From Flavobacterium sp. 1355 (GTDB lineage: Bacteria > Bacteroidota > Bacteroidia > Flavobacteriales > Flavobacteriaceae), in assembly GCF_017833415.1 (NCBI RefSeq), contig NZ_JAFICC010000016.1, positions 1 to 64,000 of the forward strand: a stretch of DNA of 64,000 bases. The letters run 5' to 3'. The notes beneath the pieces were generated by a model, which saw only the letters and a program-made list of their open reading frames with translations, was not told where the DNA came from and ran no database searches. The position numbers and the translations under genes are program-made. The number at the start of each line of letters is the position of its first letter. The first letter of the stretch is position 1. This document shows positions 50,501-59,313 of the stretch, one piece after another.

Positions 50501-52113
50501 AAATCGGCAAAGAGTTTTTTCATCTCTTCCTCCGACTTATAATAGTATTCCTGATTTGGTAAACCATAACGGTAGCCACGGCCACGACCAATTGGAGTTG
50601 CCTGTTTTTCACCGTCTTTTACACACAATAAAATGTCGTGCGCATTGGCATCTTCTTTATTTAAATAGTAGGTGTTGTTTGTTGCGATTAATTTGACATT
50701 ATGTTTTTTGGAGAATTCAATCAGGGTTTTGTTGACACGGTTTTCGTCTTCCTGATTATGGCGCATCACTTCCAGATAAAAGTCATCGTCAAATTGTTCT
50801 TTCCACCAAATCAAAGATTCCTCGGCTTGGTTTTCTCCGATGTTCAGAATTTTACTTGGAATTTCTCCATATAAATTTCCGGACAAGACCATAATGTCTT
50901 CTTTGTATTTTTCGACGATCTTTCGGTCAATTCGCGGAACATAATAAAAGCCTTCTGTGTAGGCAATGGAAGCCATTTTGGCCAAATTGTGATATCCTGC
51001 TTTGTTTTTAGCCAATAATACAACCTGATAACCATTGTCTTTTTTGCTTTTATCTAAATGATTTTCACAAATATTAAATTCACAACCTACAATTGGTTTT
51101 ATTTCTGTTTCTGTTGGGTCTTCTCCGGCTTCAACCAAAGCTTTATTTTTTCCAGATGCCGCTTTATTGTGGTTCATAACAGCGCTCACAAAATGGAAAG
51201 CTCCCATCATGTTTCCGGTATCTGTCATGGCAACGGCCGGCATTCTGTTTTTGGCTGTAGCCGAAACAAGGTTTCCAATACCAATAGTAGATTGAAGCAC
51301 CGAAAACTGCGTATGATTGTGCAAATGCGCAAATTTTGCCGCTTTAAAATCTGCTTTGTCAGAGGCTGAAACCGTAGTTTGTTTGTCATCAGATTGCAAA
51401 GCTTTTATTTGCTCTCTGATTTTATCTGAAGCCGCTTTTAAATTGATGTGTTTTAAACCGATTAATGGAAATTCCTGTGGATTTCTTTCTTGAAATTCCC
51501 TGAAATAATCCTTCGGAACATCCAGTTCTTCTTTGGTAAAAACCTCTCTTCTTATTAACTCCAGAAAACAACGCGTAGTTGCCTCAACGTCGGCAGTTGC
51601 ATTATGCGCTTCCGCGAAAGGTTTGTTAAAAAGATAATTATGTAATTCTGTTAAGGTTGGCAGTTTGAATTTTCCTCCACGACCTCCCGGAAGTTGTAAT
51701 AAGGAAGCTGTAACTTCGGTACACGTATCCAAAACAGGAATTGAAGCCATCGGAGAGTCTACGCCCATTCTATGGAATTCTGCTCCCATAATATTAACGT
51801 CGAAACCTAAATTCTGACCAACAATAAATTTGGTTTTGCTTAAAGCAATATTGAATTTCTCCAAAACTTCAGCAAGCGAAATTCCTTCGGCCTCAGCCAA
51901 TTCAGTCGAAATTCCGTGAATACGTTCAGCATCATAGGGAATATTAAATCCGTCGGGTTTTACCAAATAATCCTGATGCTCAATAAGCTGCCCCATTTCG
52001 TCATGCAGCTGCCATGCGATCTGGATACAGCGAGGCCAGTTATCAGAATCGGTAATGGGAGCATCCCAGCGTTTTGGTAATCCGGTTGTTTCGGTATCGA
52101 ATATTAAATACAT
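47581..52113 (-). CDS. dnaE: DNA polymerase III alpha subunit with fused exonuclease
   Basis: A 1510-residue replicative polymerase. Residues 1-190 are a DEDDh proofreading exonuclease (Asp6/Glu8 in FDTETTG, Asp105 in NLGFDVN, His170 and Asp175 in EAHNATADVE). From 262 comes the PHP domain (HLHNHTQFSVL), then the C-family polymerase core with SVGPGRGSAAGS and catalytic acids in PDIDIDFDDEGRGR. The finger/thumb, helix-hairpin-helix and an OB-fold region follow. Proofreading is built into the chain, where E. coli uses a separate epsilon subunit. Confidence 0.96.
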   Translation of the reverse strand: MYLIFDTETTGLPKRWDAPITDSDNWPRCIQIAWQLHDEMGQLIEHQDYLVKPDGFNIPYDAERIHGISTELAEAEGISLAEVLEKFNIALSKTKFIVGQNLGFDVNIMGAEFHRMGVDSPMASIPVLDTCTEVTASLLQLPGGRGGKFKLPTLTELHNYLFNKPFAEAHNATADVEATTRCFLELIRREVFTKEELDVPKDYFREFQERNPQEFPLIGLKHINLKAASDKIREQIKALQSDDKQTTVSASDKADFKAAKFAHLHNHTQFSVLQSTIGIGNLVSATAKNRMPAVAMTDTGNMMGAFHFVSAVMNHNKAASGKNKALVEAGEDPTETEIKPIVGCEFNICENHLDKSKKDNGYQVVLLAKNKAGYHNLAKMASIAYTEGFYYVPRIDRKIVEKYKEDIMVLSGNLYGEIPSKILNIGENQAEESLIWWKEQFDDDFYLEVMRHNQEDENRVNKTLIEFSKKHNVKLIATNNTYYLNKEDANAHDILLCVKDGEKQATPIGRGRGYRYGLPNQEYYYKSEEEMKKLFADLPEAIINIQEIVDKVEGYSLYRDVLLPKFDIPQEFFVPEDEADGGVRGENKYLRHLTMEGAKRRYGEITESIQERLDFELLTISNSGYPGYFLIVQDFIAEARKMDVSVGPGRGSAAGSAVAYCLGITNIDPIKYDLLFERFLNPDRVSMPDIDIDFDDEGRGRVMDYVINKYGKNQVAQIITYGKMATKSAIRDTARVLDLPLFEADRIAKLIPGMMPSKWNLARFISESEDEVKKALRSDEFENVKELIAIANEGDLAGETIQQAKILEGSMRNTGIHACGVIITPSDITNFVPVTTAKDSDLYVTQFDNSVAESAGLLKMDFLGLKTLTLIKDTVKLVKYRTGIELDPDTFPIDDEETYALFQRGETVGIFQYESPGMQKYMKDLKPTVFGDLIAMNALYRPGPLEYIPSFVRRKNGDEEIKYDLDACAEYLSETYGITVYQEQVMLLSQSLAGFTKGEADVLRKAMGKKQKDVLDKMKPKFVEQASAKGHDAKILEKIWKDWEAFASYAFNKSHSTCYAWIAYQTAYLKAHYPAEYMAAVLSNNMNDIKQVSFFMEECKRMGLQVLGPCVNESYYKFTVNDDYAVRFGMGAIKGVGSGAVETIVENRKDGRYKSIFDLAKRIDLRAANKKAIENLALAGGFDSFEGTTRAQYFHDDGDGITFYEKAIRYGSKFQENENSSQVSLFGETSEVQIAEPVVPPCEDWSTMEKLAKEKEVVGIYISGHPLDDFRFEMKYFCNARLEALKNMELYVGKNLNFAGIINNVQHRVAKNGKGWAAFNLEGYDESFEFKIFGEEYLKFRHFLIQNNFAYLKILIKDGWVNHDTGKKSEPRMQFVEVRQLQDILEAFSKKLILLLNIKDLQAEFIHKLSHLFNENKGDNSVAFEIMELEKIKRLVEVETPTDFEETDEAVFEEENDNEDVVQTKIQQVNEVEEIKVVTKLTMPSRRLKVKISAELLQELEKMQINFKLN

Positions 52114-52685
52114 AGATTTTTATAAAAAGACAATTTTAAAAATTCCAAATTCCAATTTTAAACATTGTAAATCCTTGATTACAGGAATTATAAAAAGGTC
52201 ATAAAGTGAATTTGGAAGAGGTTCAAATTTACGCTTTTTTTGGAAGAAAGAAAATCCATATAACCCAAAAAATCATTCTTATGAACTAATCAGTTTTTCT
52301 CTTAAAATTCATAAAATTTGATAAAAATATACTACTTGGATGTCGTAGTATTAGGAACATGTATTGAATCTAAATAACAAACAAAAAACAATTCAAAAAG
52401 TACTGAAAAACAAATAAAGCCACAACTCAAAAAAGAAATCAAAAATACTAATTATTACTATTTTTACTCGATATGTTACATTTTTTCTAATTAATTATTA
52501 CTATATGTGGCGATTATGAGATAAATTTGCAAACTATTAAAACAAAAAATAATTAAAAGAAATTAAAGCTAAAAAAGAAAATTAAAATCAATTTCTGAAT
52601 CATTTTTCTGCCAAAATTGAATACATAAAAGCTTATTAGCAATACGTAATTTAGTTTGGGTATCGTATATAATGAAATATTGAAA
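52114..52685. other. gap between dnaE and leuC
   Basis: Divergent, A/T-rich and non-coding. On the minus strand TAAATTTG (52231-52224) is a possible -7 box for dnaE with no clear TTG. Near 52137-52165 the words AAATTCCAAATTCCAATTTT match the arms flanking the four-helix-bundle gene at 60427-61032. No ORF, riboswitch or attenuator is seen. Confidence 0.45.
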
Positions 52686-52715
52686 TTGACGCCCTTGTAT
52701 CTTTTTTTACTTTTG
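52686..52715 (+). promoter_or_regulatory. flavobacterial promoter of the leu genes
   Basis: TTG (52686-52688), a 19-base spacer and TACTTTTG (52708-52715). The spacing is the same as for the tRNA-Asp promoters. About 50 bases of leader precede the leuC ATG. Confidence 0.7.
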
Positions 52716-52773
52716 TTTTGCTATTATCAGGAATTGCTGTGATTATAGAAATTACAATTAAAAAAAATAAAAA

Positions 52774-54168
52774 ATGAGTAAGACATTATTTGACAAAGTA
52801 TGGGATTCACATGTAGTGCGTAAAATTGAAGATGGACCAGATGTGTTTTTTATTGACCGCCATTTCATTCACGAAGTTACAAGTCCTGTTGCTTTTTTAG
52901 GATTAAAAGCCAGAGGCGTTAAGGTTCTTTATCCGGAACGTACTTTTGCAACTGCAGATCACAATACACCAACTATAAACCAACATTTACCAGTTCAGGA
53001 TCCTTTATCCGCCAATCAGCTTCAGGCTCTTGAAGATAATGCTAATGAATACGGAATTTCGCACTGGGGATTAGGTCACATTAAAAACGGAATTGTACAC
53101 GTAGTTGGTCCTGAAAACGGAATTACTTTGCCAGGTGCCACTATTGTTTGTGGTGATTCGCACACGTCTACTCACGGTGCTTTTGGAGCGATTGCTTTTG
53201 GTATCGGAACTTCTGAGGTGGAGATGGTACTTTCTACACAATGTATCATGCAGCCAAAACCAAAGAAAATGCGTATTAACGTAAACGGTCAATTGAGCAA
53301 AGGTGTCGGTCCAAAAGACGTTGCTCTTTATATTATTGCCCAATTAACTACTTCTGGAGGAACAGGTTATTTTGTTGAATATGCTGGTGATGTTTTCGAA
53401 AATATGACAATGGAAGGCCGTATGACGGTTTGTAACCTAAGTATCGAAATGGGTGCCCGCGGCGGAATGATCGCTCCTGACCAGACTACTTTTGATTTCC
53501 TTGAAGGAAGACTTTACGCTCCAAAAGGAGAAGCATGGACAAAAGCTGTTGAATATTGGAAAACTTTAAAAACTGATCCGGACGCTGTTTTTGATGCTGA
53601 ATTAAACATCAACGCCTCTGATATTGAACCAATGATTACTTATGGTACTAACCCTGGAATGGGAATTGGTATCTCAAAACATATTCCAAACGCCAATCAG
53701 GTTGAAGGGGGAGAAGAAACGTATAAAAAATCGCTTGCTTATATGGGCTTCCAGGAAGACGACGTGATGATTGGAAAACCAATTGATTATGTTTTCCTGG
53801 GAAGTTGTACAAACGGCCGTATTGAAGATTTCAGGGCTTTCGCTGAAATTGTAAAAGGAAGAAAAAAAGCTGATAATGTTACCGCTTGGTTAGTTCCGGG
53901 TTCTCACGTTGTTGAAGCTCAGATTAAAGAAGAAGGTATTCTGGATATTTTGACAGAAGCAGGTTTCGTATTACGTCAGCCTGGATGTTCTGCTTGTTTA
54001 GCCATGAATGATGATAAAGTTCCAGCCGGAAAATATGCAGTAAGTACTTCAAACAGAAACTTTGAAGGTCGTCAGGGTCCTGGTTCAAGAACGCTTTTAG
54101 CAAGTCCGATTATGGCTGCCGCTGCCGCTGTTACAGGAAAATTGACAGATCCGAGGGAATTATTTTAG
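52774..54168 (+). CDS. leuC: 3-isopropylmalate dehydratase large subunit
   Basis: A 464-residue aconitase-family enzyme. With LeuD it isomerises 2- to 3-isopropylmalate in leucine synthesis. The [4Fe-4S] ligands are Cys in VFLGSCTNGR and the CxxC of QPGCSACLAMN, with CGDSHTSTHGAFG near residue 128. The start MSKTLFDKVWDSH is the family start. First gene of the cluster leuC-leuD-leuA/cimA-like-leuB, from a good TTG/TAnnTTTG promoter. Confidence 0.97.
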   Translation: MSKTLFDKVWDSHVVRKIEDGPDVFFIDRHFIHEVTSPVAFLGLKARGVKVLYPERTFATADHNTPTINQHLPVQDPLSANQLQALEDNANEYGISHWGLGHIKNGIVHVVGPENGITLPGATIVCGDSHTSTHGAFGAIAFGIGTSEVEMVLSTQCIMQPKPKKMRINVNGQLSKGVGPKDVALYIIAQLTTSGGTGYFVEYAGDVFENMTMEGRMTVCNLSIEMGARGGMIAPDQTTFDFLEGRLYAPKGEAWTKAVEYWKTLKTDPDAVFDAELNINASDIEPMITYGTNPGMGIGISKHIPNANQVEGGEETYKKSLAYMGFQEDDVMIGKPIDYVFLGSCTNGRIEDFRAFAEIVKGRKKADNVTAWLVPGSHVVEAQIKEEGILDILTEAGFVLRQPGCSACLAMNDDKVPAGKYAVSTSNRNFEGRQGPGSRTLLASPIMAAAAAVTGKLTDPRELF

Positions 54169-54325
54169 ATTAAAGAGTTGAGATTTAGATTTCTTATTTT
54201 GAGTAATCTTCATCTAATTTCTTTAAATAAAAATTCTTTACATTATTTATACAAAACATTTTAGCCTTTAGATTCATCCCAGCGAGAAAAATCTAAAAAC
54301 TAAAATCCAAAAATCTAAAATTAAA

Positions 54326-54922
54326 ATGGCATACGATAAATTTAATATACTTACCAGCAGTGCAGTGCCGCTGCCAATTGAGAACGTAGATACAGATCAA
54401 ATCATTCCGGCTCGTTTCCTGAAAGCTACAAAACGTGAAGGTTTTGGAGACAATCTTTTCAGAGACTGGAGATATAACGGAGATGATACTCCAAAAGCAG
54501 ATTTCGTTTTAAACAACCCAACTTACAGCGGAAAAATTTTGGTTGGAGGAAAAAACTTTGGTTCAGGATCTTCGAGAGAACATGCTGCGTGGGCAGTTTA
54601 TGATTACGGGTTTAGAGCTGTAGTTTCAAGTTTCTTTGCAGATATCTTTAAAGGAAACTGCTTGAATATTGGTGTTTTACCAGTTCAGGTTAGCCCAGAA
54701 TTTGCGGATACAATCTTTAAAGCAATCGAAGCTGATCCTAAAACAGAATTGGAAATCAACCTGCCAAACCAAACGATTACTTTATTGGCAACGGGTCAAT
54801 CAGAATCTTTTGCAATCAACGGATACAAAAAGAACAACATGATCAATGGCTTTGATGACATTGATTATCTGCAAAATATTAAAGAAGATATTGTGGCTTT
54901 CGCCGATAAACTTCCTTATTAA
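54326..54922 (+). CDS. leuD: 3-isopropylmalate dehydratase small subunit
   Basis: A 198-residue partner of LeuC carrying the swivel domain. Family blocks are NVDTDQIIPARFLKATKREG near residue 19 and GKNFGSGSSREHAAWAVYDY near residue 74. Full length. The gap before it (54169-54325) has short ATTTAGATT/AATCTAAA dyads, and a palindromic terminator-like hairpin lies just after it. Confidence 0.96.
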   Translation: MAYDKFNILTSSAVPLPIENVDTDQIIPARFLKATKREGFGDNLFRDWRYNGDDTPKADFVLNNPTYSGKILVGGKNFGSGSSREHAAWAVYDYGFRAVVSSFFADIFKGNCLNIGVLPVQVSPEFADTIFKAIEADPKTELEINLPNQTITLLATGQSESFAINGYKKNNMINGFDDIDYLQNIKEDIVAFADKLPY

Positions 54923-54945
54923 AAAATCAGGTTCAGTCCTATGAG

Positions 54946-54974
54946 ACCCGGCAGGTTTTTGAAACTTGTCGGGT
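54946..54974 (+). terminator. hairpin after leuD
   Basis: ACCCGGCAGGTTT..AAACTTGTCGGGT stem with two mismatches, followed by five T. It may attenuate or stop transcription between leuD and the next gene. The arm word resembles the repeat at 26198-26278. Confidence 0.5.
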
Positions 54975-54993
54975 TTTTCTAAATTAAATTAGA

Positions 54994-55124
54994 AAACATA
55001 GAACGCGGATAAAACAGATTTGCTATCGCAAAAACGCTGAAAAAAACAGATTTTATTTTTAACTTAAGTAAAAATCAGTGGTAATCTGCGTCTTCGCAAA
55101 GCGAATCCGTAAAATCAGTGTTCA
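54994..55124. repeat. palindromic element between leuD and the leuA/cimA-like gene
   Basis: GAACGCGGATAAAACAGATTTG at the left pairs imperfectly with GCGAATCCGTAAAATCAGTGTTC at the right, with nested CGCAAAAACGCTG words. Confidence 0.55.
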
Positions 55125-55179
55125 AATTAAAATATTAGGATATCACTTAATCCAAACAGTTAGAAATTAGAATATCAAT

Positions 55180-56700
55180 ATGGAAAAAAGAAAAATTGAA
55201 ATAATGGATACGACGCTTCGTGATGGTGAACAAACCTCCGGAGTATCTTTTTCTGCTGCAGAAAAACTGACCATTGCACAATTGTTGTTGGAAGAACTAA
55301 ATATTGATAGAATCGAAATTGCATCTGCCCGCGTAAGTGAGGGCGAATTTCAGGCCGTGAAAGGCATTACATCCTGGGCAACCGAGAGAGGCTATATTAA
55401 TCGTATTGAGGTGCTTTCGTTTGTAGACGGAGGTGTTTCTATAGACTGGATGAAAAAAGCCGGAGCAAAAGTGCAGAATTTGTTGACCAAAGGTTCAATG
55501 AATCACTTAACGCATCAATTAAAAAAAACTCCGGAACAGCACTTTTCTGAAATTGCCCAAATCATTGCTTTAGCAAAAGAAAACGATATTGAAACCAATG
55601 TTTATCTGGAAGACTGGAGCAACGGAATGCGAAATTCTCCGGATTATGTTTTTCAATTTCTGGATTTTTTAGCAACTCAGCCTGTTAAAAGAATTTTACT
55701 TCCGGATACTTTAGGCGTTTTGATTCCGTCTTTGGCTTTTGAATTTATTTCAAAAATCAGAATAAAATATCCGAATATTCATTTTGATTTTCACGCTCAT
55801 AATGATTACGATTTGAGTGTCGCCAATGTAATGGAAGCCGTAAAAGCAGGCATAAACGGACTTCACGTAACGGTAAACGGAATGGGAGAACGTGCAGGAA
55901 ATGCACCACTGGAAAGTACTGTTGCCGTAATAAACGATTATCTGCCAGAAGTTAGCATTAACATCAAAGAGACTTCTTTATATACGGTAAGTAAATTAGT
56001 TGAAACTTTTACAGGATATAGAATTCCTGCCAACAAACCAATCGTTGGGGATAATGTTTTTACTCAAACTGCCGGAATTCATGCTGATGGTGATAATAAA
56101 AACAATTTATACTTTAATGATTTGCTCCCGGAACGTTTTGGAAGAAAAAGAAAATATGCGCTCGGAAAAACTTCAGGCAAAGCCAATATCGAGAAAAATC
56201 TTCAGGAATTAGGTTTAAAATTAAATCAGGAAGATTTGAAATTGGTTACCCAAAGAATTATCGAACTAGGCGATAAAAAAGAAACTGTCACCAAAGAAGA
56301 TTTGCCATACATTATTTCTGATGTTTTGGACAGCCATACCTATCAGGATAAAATTACAATTGAATCTTACGTATTAATGCATTCAAAAGGAATGCGTCCG
56401 TCGACAACTTTGCTTCTTAAAATTGATGATGAAATTATCGAAGAAAGTGCGCAGGGCGATGGTCAGTTTGATGCTTTTATGAATGCTTTATCTAAAATTT
56501 ACAAAAGCAAAAAACTAACGTTGCCAAAATTGATTGATTACGCCGTAAGAATTCCACCAGGAAGTAGTTCTGACGCCTTATGCGAAACGATTATAACCTG
56601 GGTAAATAACGGAAAAGAATTTAAAACAAGAGGATTAGATTCCGATCAAACCGTTGCTGCCATTATTGCAACGCAAAAAATGTTGAATGTAATAGCCTAA
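55180..56700 (+). CDS. 2-isopropylmalate synthase / citramalate synthase family
   Basis: A 506-residue enzyme condensing acetyl-CoA with a 2-oxo acid. The HMGL-type barrel has MDTTLRDGEQTSGVSFSAAE, the metal-binding HAHNDYDLSVAN and VNGMGERAGNAPLE. After residue 380 comes an LeuA regulatory domain. It sits between leuD and leuB, which favours a LeuA role. A CimA (pyruvate to citramalate) role is possible, because the substrate pocket cannot be read reliably. Confidence 0.85.
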   Translation: MEKRKIEIMDTTLRDGEQTSGVSFSAAEKLTIAQLLLEELNIDRIEIASARVSEGEFQAVKGITSWATERGYINRIEVLSFVDGGVSIDWMKKAGAKVQNLLTKGSMNHLTHQLKKTPEQHFSEIAQIIALAKENDIETNVYLEDWSNGMRNSPDYVFQFLDFLATQPVKRILLPDTLGVLIPSLAFEFISKIRIKYPNIHFDFHAHNDYDLSVANVMEAVKAGINGLHVTVNGMGERAGNAPLESTVAVINDYLPEVSINIKETSLYTVSKLVETFTGYRIPANKPIVGDNVFTQTAGIHADGDNKNNLYFNDLLPERFGRKRKYALGKTSGKANIEKNLQELGLKLNQEDLKLVTQRIIELGDKKETVTKEDLPYIISDVLDSHTYQDKITIESYVLMHSKGMRPSTTLLLKIDDEIIEESAQGDGQFDAFMNALSKIYKSKKLTLPKLIDYAVRIPPGSSSDALCETIITWVNNGKEFKTRGLDSDQTVAAIIATQKMLNVIA

Positions 56701-56702
56701 GG

Positions 56703-56926
56703 TTCTAAGTTGCTAAGATGCTAAGGTTCTGAGATTTTTTCTTTGAGCTTATAATCTTAAAAACTCAGAATCTTAAAAAAACATGAAGTTACTAAGCCCA
56801 CTAAGAAAGAACTTAGAATCTTAGAAACTCAGAAACTTAGAACCTTTAAAAAAATTATAAATAAAAGTTCTGCTTACTAAGAAAAAAACTTAGAACCTTA
56901 GTAACTCAGAACCTTAGAACCTTAAA
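56703..56926. repeat. long palindromic stretch of CTAAGGTTCTAAG words
   Basis: AGGTTCTAAGTTGCTAAGAT and later CTTAGAACCTTAGTAACTCAG show many short complementary copies over 220 bases, so several alternative hairpins are possible. It fills the gap before leuB. Confidence 0.6.
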
Positions 56927-56930
56927 AGAA

Positions 56931-57992
56931 ATGAAATTTAACATAGCCCTTTTAGCCGGTGACGGAATCGGACCAGAAGTAATTAATGAAGCCGTAAAAG
57001 TATCTGATGCTATTGCAAAGAAATTCAATCACGAAATAACATGGACACCAGCTTTAACCGGAGCATGCGCTATTGATGCAGTAGGAGTTCCTTATCCTGA
57101 TGAAACCCACGAAGTTTGTATGAAAGCCGATGCTGTTTTATTTGGAGCAATTGGTCACCCAAAATATGATAACGATCCAAGTGCACCAGTTCGTCCGGAG
57201 CAGGGATTATTATTGATGCGCAAAAAATTAGGCTTGTTTGCTAACGTACGTCCAACTTTTACTTTTCCTTCCTTAATTGATAATTCTCCTTTAAAAAGAG
57301 AAAGAATAGAAGGAACTGATTTGGTTTTCTTAAGAGAATTAACCGGCGGAATTTATTTTGGAGAAAAAGGAAGAAAAGATAACGGTGATACTGCTTTTGA
57401 CAACTGTGTTTACACAAGAGCCGAAGTGCAGCGTTTAGCTAAAAAAGGTTTTGAATTAGCCATGACAAGAAGCAAAAAACTTTGTTGTGTCGATAAAGCA
57501 AACGTTTTAGAAACTTCACGTTTGTGGAGAGAAACCGTTCAGGCAATGGAAAAGGATTATCCGGAAGTTACGGTTTCTTATGAATTTGTTGATGCTGTTG
57601 CGATGCGTTTGGTACAATGGCCAAACTCTTACGATGTGTTGATTACAGAGAATTTATTTGGAGATATCTTAACAGATGAAGCTTCTGTAATTTCAGGTTC
57701 TATGGGATTAATGCCTTCTGCTTCTGTTGGAGAACATACCTCATTGTACGAACCAATACACGGTTCTTATCCTCAGGCAACCGGATTAAATATTGCAAAT
57801 CCTTTGGCAACAATTTTATCTGCTGCGATGATGTTTGAAGATGCTTTTGGATTAAAAGATGAAGCCGAAGCTATTCGTGCTGTTGTTAATAAATCACTGG
57901 AACAAGGAATTGTTACAGAAGATTTAGCTGCAAAAGGAACTAAAGCTTATAAAACAAGCGAAGTTGGAGACTGGCTTGTAGCAAACTTATAA
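56931..57992 (+). CDS. leuB: 3-isopropylmalate dehydrogenase
   Basis: A 353-residue NAD-dependent oxidative decarboxylase, third enzyme of the leucine pathway. The start is MKFNIALLAGDGIGPEV, with GAIGHPKYDN, the substrate motif LLMRKKLGLFANVRP, Asp residues in NLFGDILTDEASV, and EPIHGSYPQATG near the C-terminus. Last gene of the leu cluster, followed by a perfect 23-bp inverted repeat. Confidence 0.97.
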   Translation: MKFNIALLAGDGIGPEVINEAVKVSDAIAKKFNHEITWTPALTGACAIDAVGVPYPDETHEVCMKADAVLFGAIGHPKYDNDPSAPVRPEQGLLLMRKKLGLFANVRPTFTFPSLIDNSPLKRERIEGTDLVFLRELTGGIYFGEKGRKDNGDTAFDNCVYTRAEVQRLAKKGFELAMTRSKKLCCVDKANVLETSRLWRETVQAMEKDYPEVTVSYEFVDAVAMRLVQWPNSYDVLITENLFGDILTDEASVISGSMGLMPSASVGEHTSLYEPIHGSYPQATGLNIANPLATILSAAMMFEDAFGLKDEAEAIRAVVNKSLEQGIVTEDLAAKGTKAYKTSEVGDWLVANL

Positions 57993-57998
57993 TATTAG

Positions 57999-58064
57999 TT
58001 TCAGGTTTTATTTTGTTTCAAGTTTCAAGTTATTGGAACGTGAAACAAAATAAAACCTGAAACC
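57999..58064. repeat. palindromic element after leuB
   Basis: Perfect 23-bp arms GTTTCAGGTTTTATTTTGTT(TCA) at 57999-58021 and 58042-58064 enclose a 20-base loop. It could end the leu transcript. Confidence 0.85.
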
Positions 58065-58087
58065 TGAAACAAAATTTACCACATAAA

Positions 58088-58117
58088 AAAAGGGATCAAC
58101 TTTCGTTGATCCCTTTT
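58088..58117. terminator. terminator of the RRM gene
   Basis: AAAAGGGATCAAC/GTTGATCCCTTTT stem (13 bp) with a four-base loop, between leuB and the convergent RRM gene. Confidence 0.9.
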
Positions 58118-58136
58118 ATATATTTAGAAAAAAATA

Positions 58137-58493
58137 TTAATATCCTCCTCTACCACCACGGTCATTTCCACCACGGTTGTTTCCTCCACCATAACCTCCG
58201 CGTGAATCTCCACCACGGCTGTTATTATTGAAGCTTCTTCTTTCACCCTCAGGTTTCGGTTCAGATTTATTAACCACAATTGCACGACCTTGAACAGTAG
58301 CTCCGTTCAGTTCATCAATTGCTTTTTGAGCTTCAGCATCGTTTGGCATCTCAACAAAACCAAAACCTTTGCTTCTTCCAGTAAATTTATCAGTGATAAT
58401 TTTAACTGAATCTACTGCTCCGTAAGCCTCGAAAGACTCTCTTAAATCTGCTTCCTCAATACTGAATGGAAGGCTTCCAACAAAAATGTTCAT
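58137..58493 (-). CDS. RRM RNA-binding protein with RGG tail
   Basis: A 118-residue single-stranded RNA-binding protein. Residues 1-78 are an RNA recognition motif with RNP2 IFVGSLPF and RNP1 KGFGFVEMP, both intact with their aromatic residues. The tail (about 85-118) is Gly/Arg/Asn-rich (RGGDSRGGYGGGNNRGG), as in RNA chaperones. In Bacteroidota, RRM proteins are thought to fill roles played by Hfq or CspA elsewhere. A TACATTTG -7 box lies 25-32 bases upstream (58518-58525). Confidence 0.93.
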   Translation of the reverse strand: MNIFVGSLPFSIEEADLRESFEAYGAVDSVKIITDKFTGRSKGFGFVEMPNDAEAQKAIDELNGATVQGRAIVVNKSEPKPEGERRSFNNNSRGGDSRGGYGGGNNRGGNDRGGRGGY

Positions 58494-58630
58494 ATGTACT
58501 TATTTATAATAATGTAGCAAATGTAGTCTTATTTTTCTCTAATCTACTACATATTAGCTTATTTATGTTTTTATTTTGATTTTAAAAACCAAATATCATC
58601 AAAACGTGTTAAAAGTAACAACATTTAATG

Positions 58631-59107
58631 TCAGGGAATAGAAGTCAGCGGTACTTTATAAAAGACACCCTCGGTAAAGGTTATTTTTGGTTTTTCTGCA
58701 TCATCTTCATTTAAGTTTATTGCAGTAAATTTGAATGTTCCTGAAATTGTTTTATTGTCAGCATTATACTCTGTAATTGTAATCTGACCATTTCCCTGAT
58801 CTGTACCTGTAGAGAATTCACTTTTCTTTTCAGGCAAATCATTAATATAATATCCTTTAGAAATATCATCGATTCCCAGAACGTAACTACCAACAGCAGG
58901 AGAAGCCGTGGTTAAAGTTATTTTTTCATAACCTAAATAGCCTTCAACGGTTACAGTACCATCTCCGGCAACGTAAGCTTTGTAATTCTGAGCTCTCCAG
59001 AAAACATTATCTTTTAAGGTTTGAAATGCCGGATTATTAAACTTTATATCTTCTGTACAAGATATTACAAACAAAATAACTGGCAATAGAAACATCCATT
59101 TTTTCAT
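58631..59107 (-). CDS. lipoprotein, DUF6252-like
   Basis: A 158-residue exported protein with lipobox LFVISCTED (Cys17). The mature part is one beta-sandwich-like domain, with VFWRAQNYKAYVAGDG, an SYVLGIDD strand and the repeated pattern GQITITEYNADNKTISGTFK. This matches the small-lipoprotein family DUF6252 seen in flavobacteria. The function is unknown. TACTTTTG at 59143-59136 (minus) is a plausible promoter box. Confidence 0.72.
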   Translation of the reverse strand: MKKWMFLLPVILFVISCTEDIKFNNPAFQTLKDNVFWRAQNYKAYVAGDGTVTVEGYLGYEKITLTTASPAVGSYVLGIDDISKGYYINDLPEKKSEFSTGTDQGNGQITITEYNADNKTISGTFKFTAINLNEDDAEKPKITFTEGVFYKVPLTSIP

Positions 59108-59256
59108 AAATATGGTATTTAAAACAAAATTTACGCAAAAGTATCATATTAATAGAAGGAAAACCTAAATGTACATTAGAAAAACATACATTTTTACATT
59201 AAATCTTAACTTTGCTTTTTAATATAAATTTGAACGTAGTATTCAGAAAAAAATTA

Positions 59257-59264
59257 TATCTTTG
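59257..59264 (+). promoter_or_regulatory. -7 box of rpsP
   Basis: TATCTTTG fits TAnnTTTG, 49 bases before the rpsP ATG. A TTG lies 24 bases upstream, slightly further than usual. Confidence 0.5.
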
Positions 59265-59313
59265 CGCCCTTAATTAACAGAGGTCGAGTACCTCAAAATT
59301 TAATCATACGATT

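Noticed and set aside
50844..51035. Open frame of 63 codons inside dnaE
   Set aside because: Same-strand shadow frame of the PHP region with no independent evidence.
52114..52773. Leucine attenuator or riboswitch before leuC
   Set aside because: No Leu-rich leader peptide, terminator/antiterminator pair or T-box motif was found.
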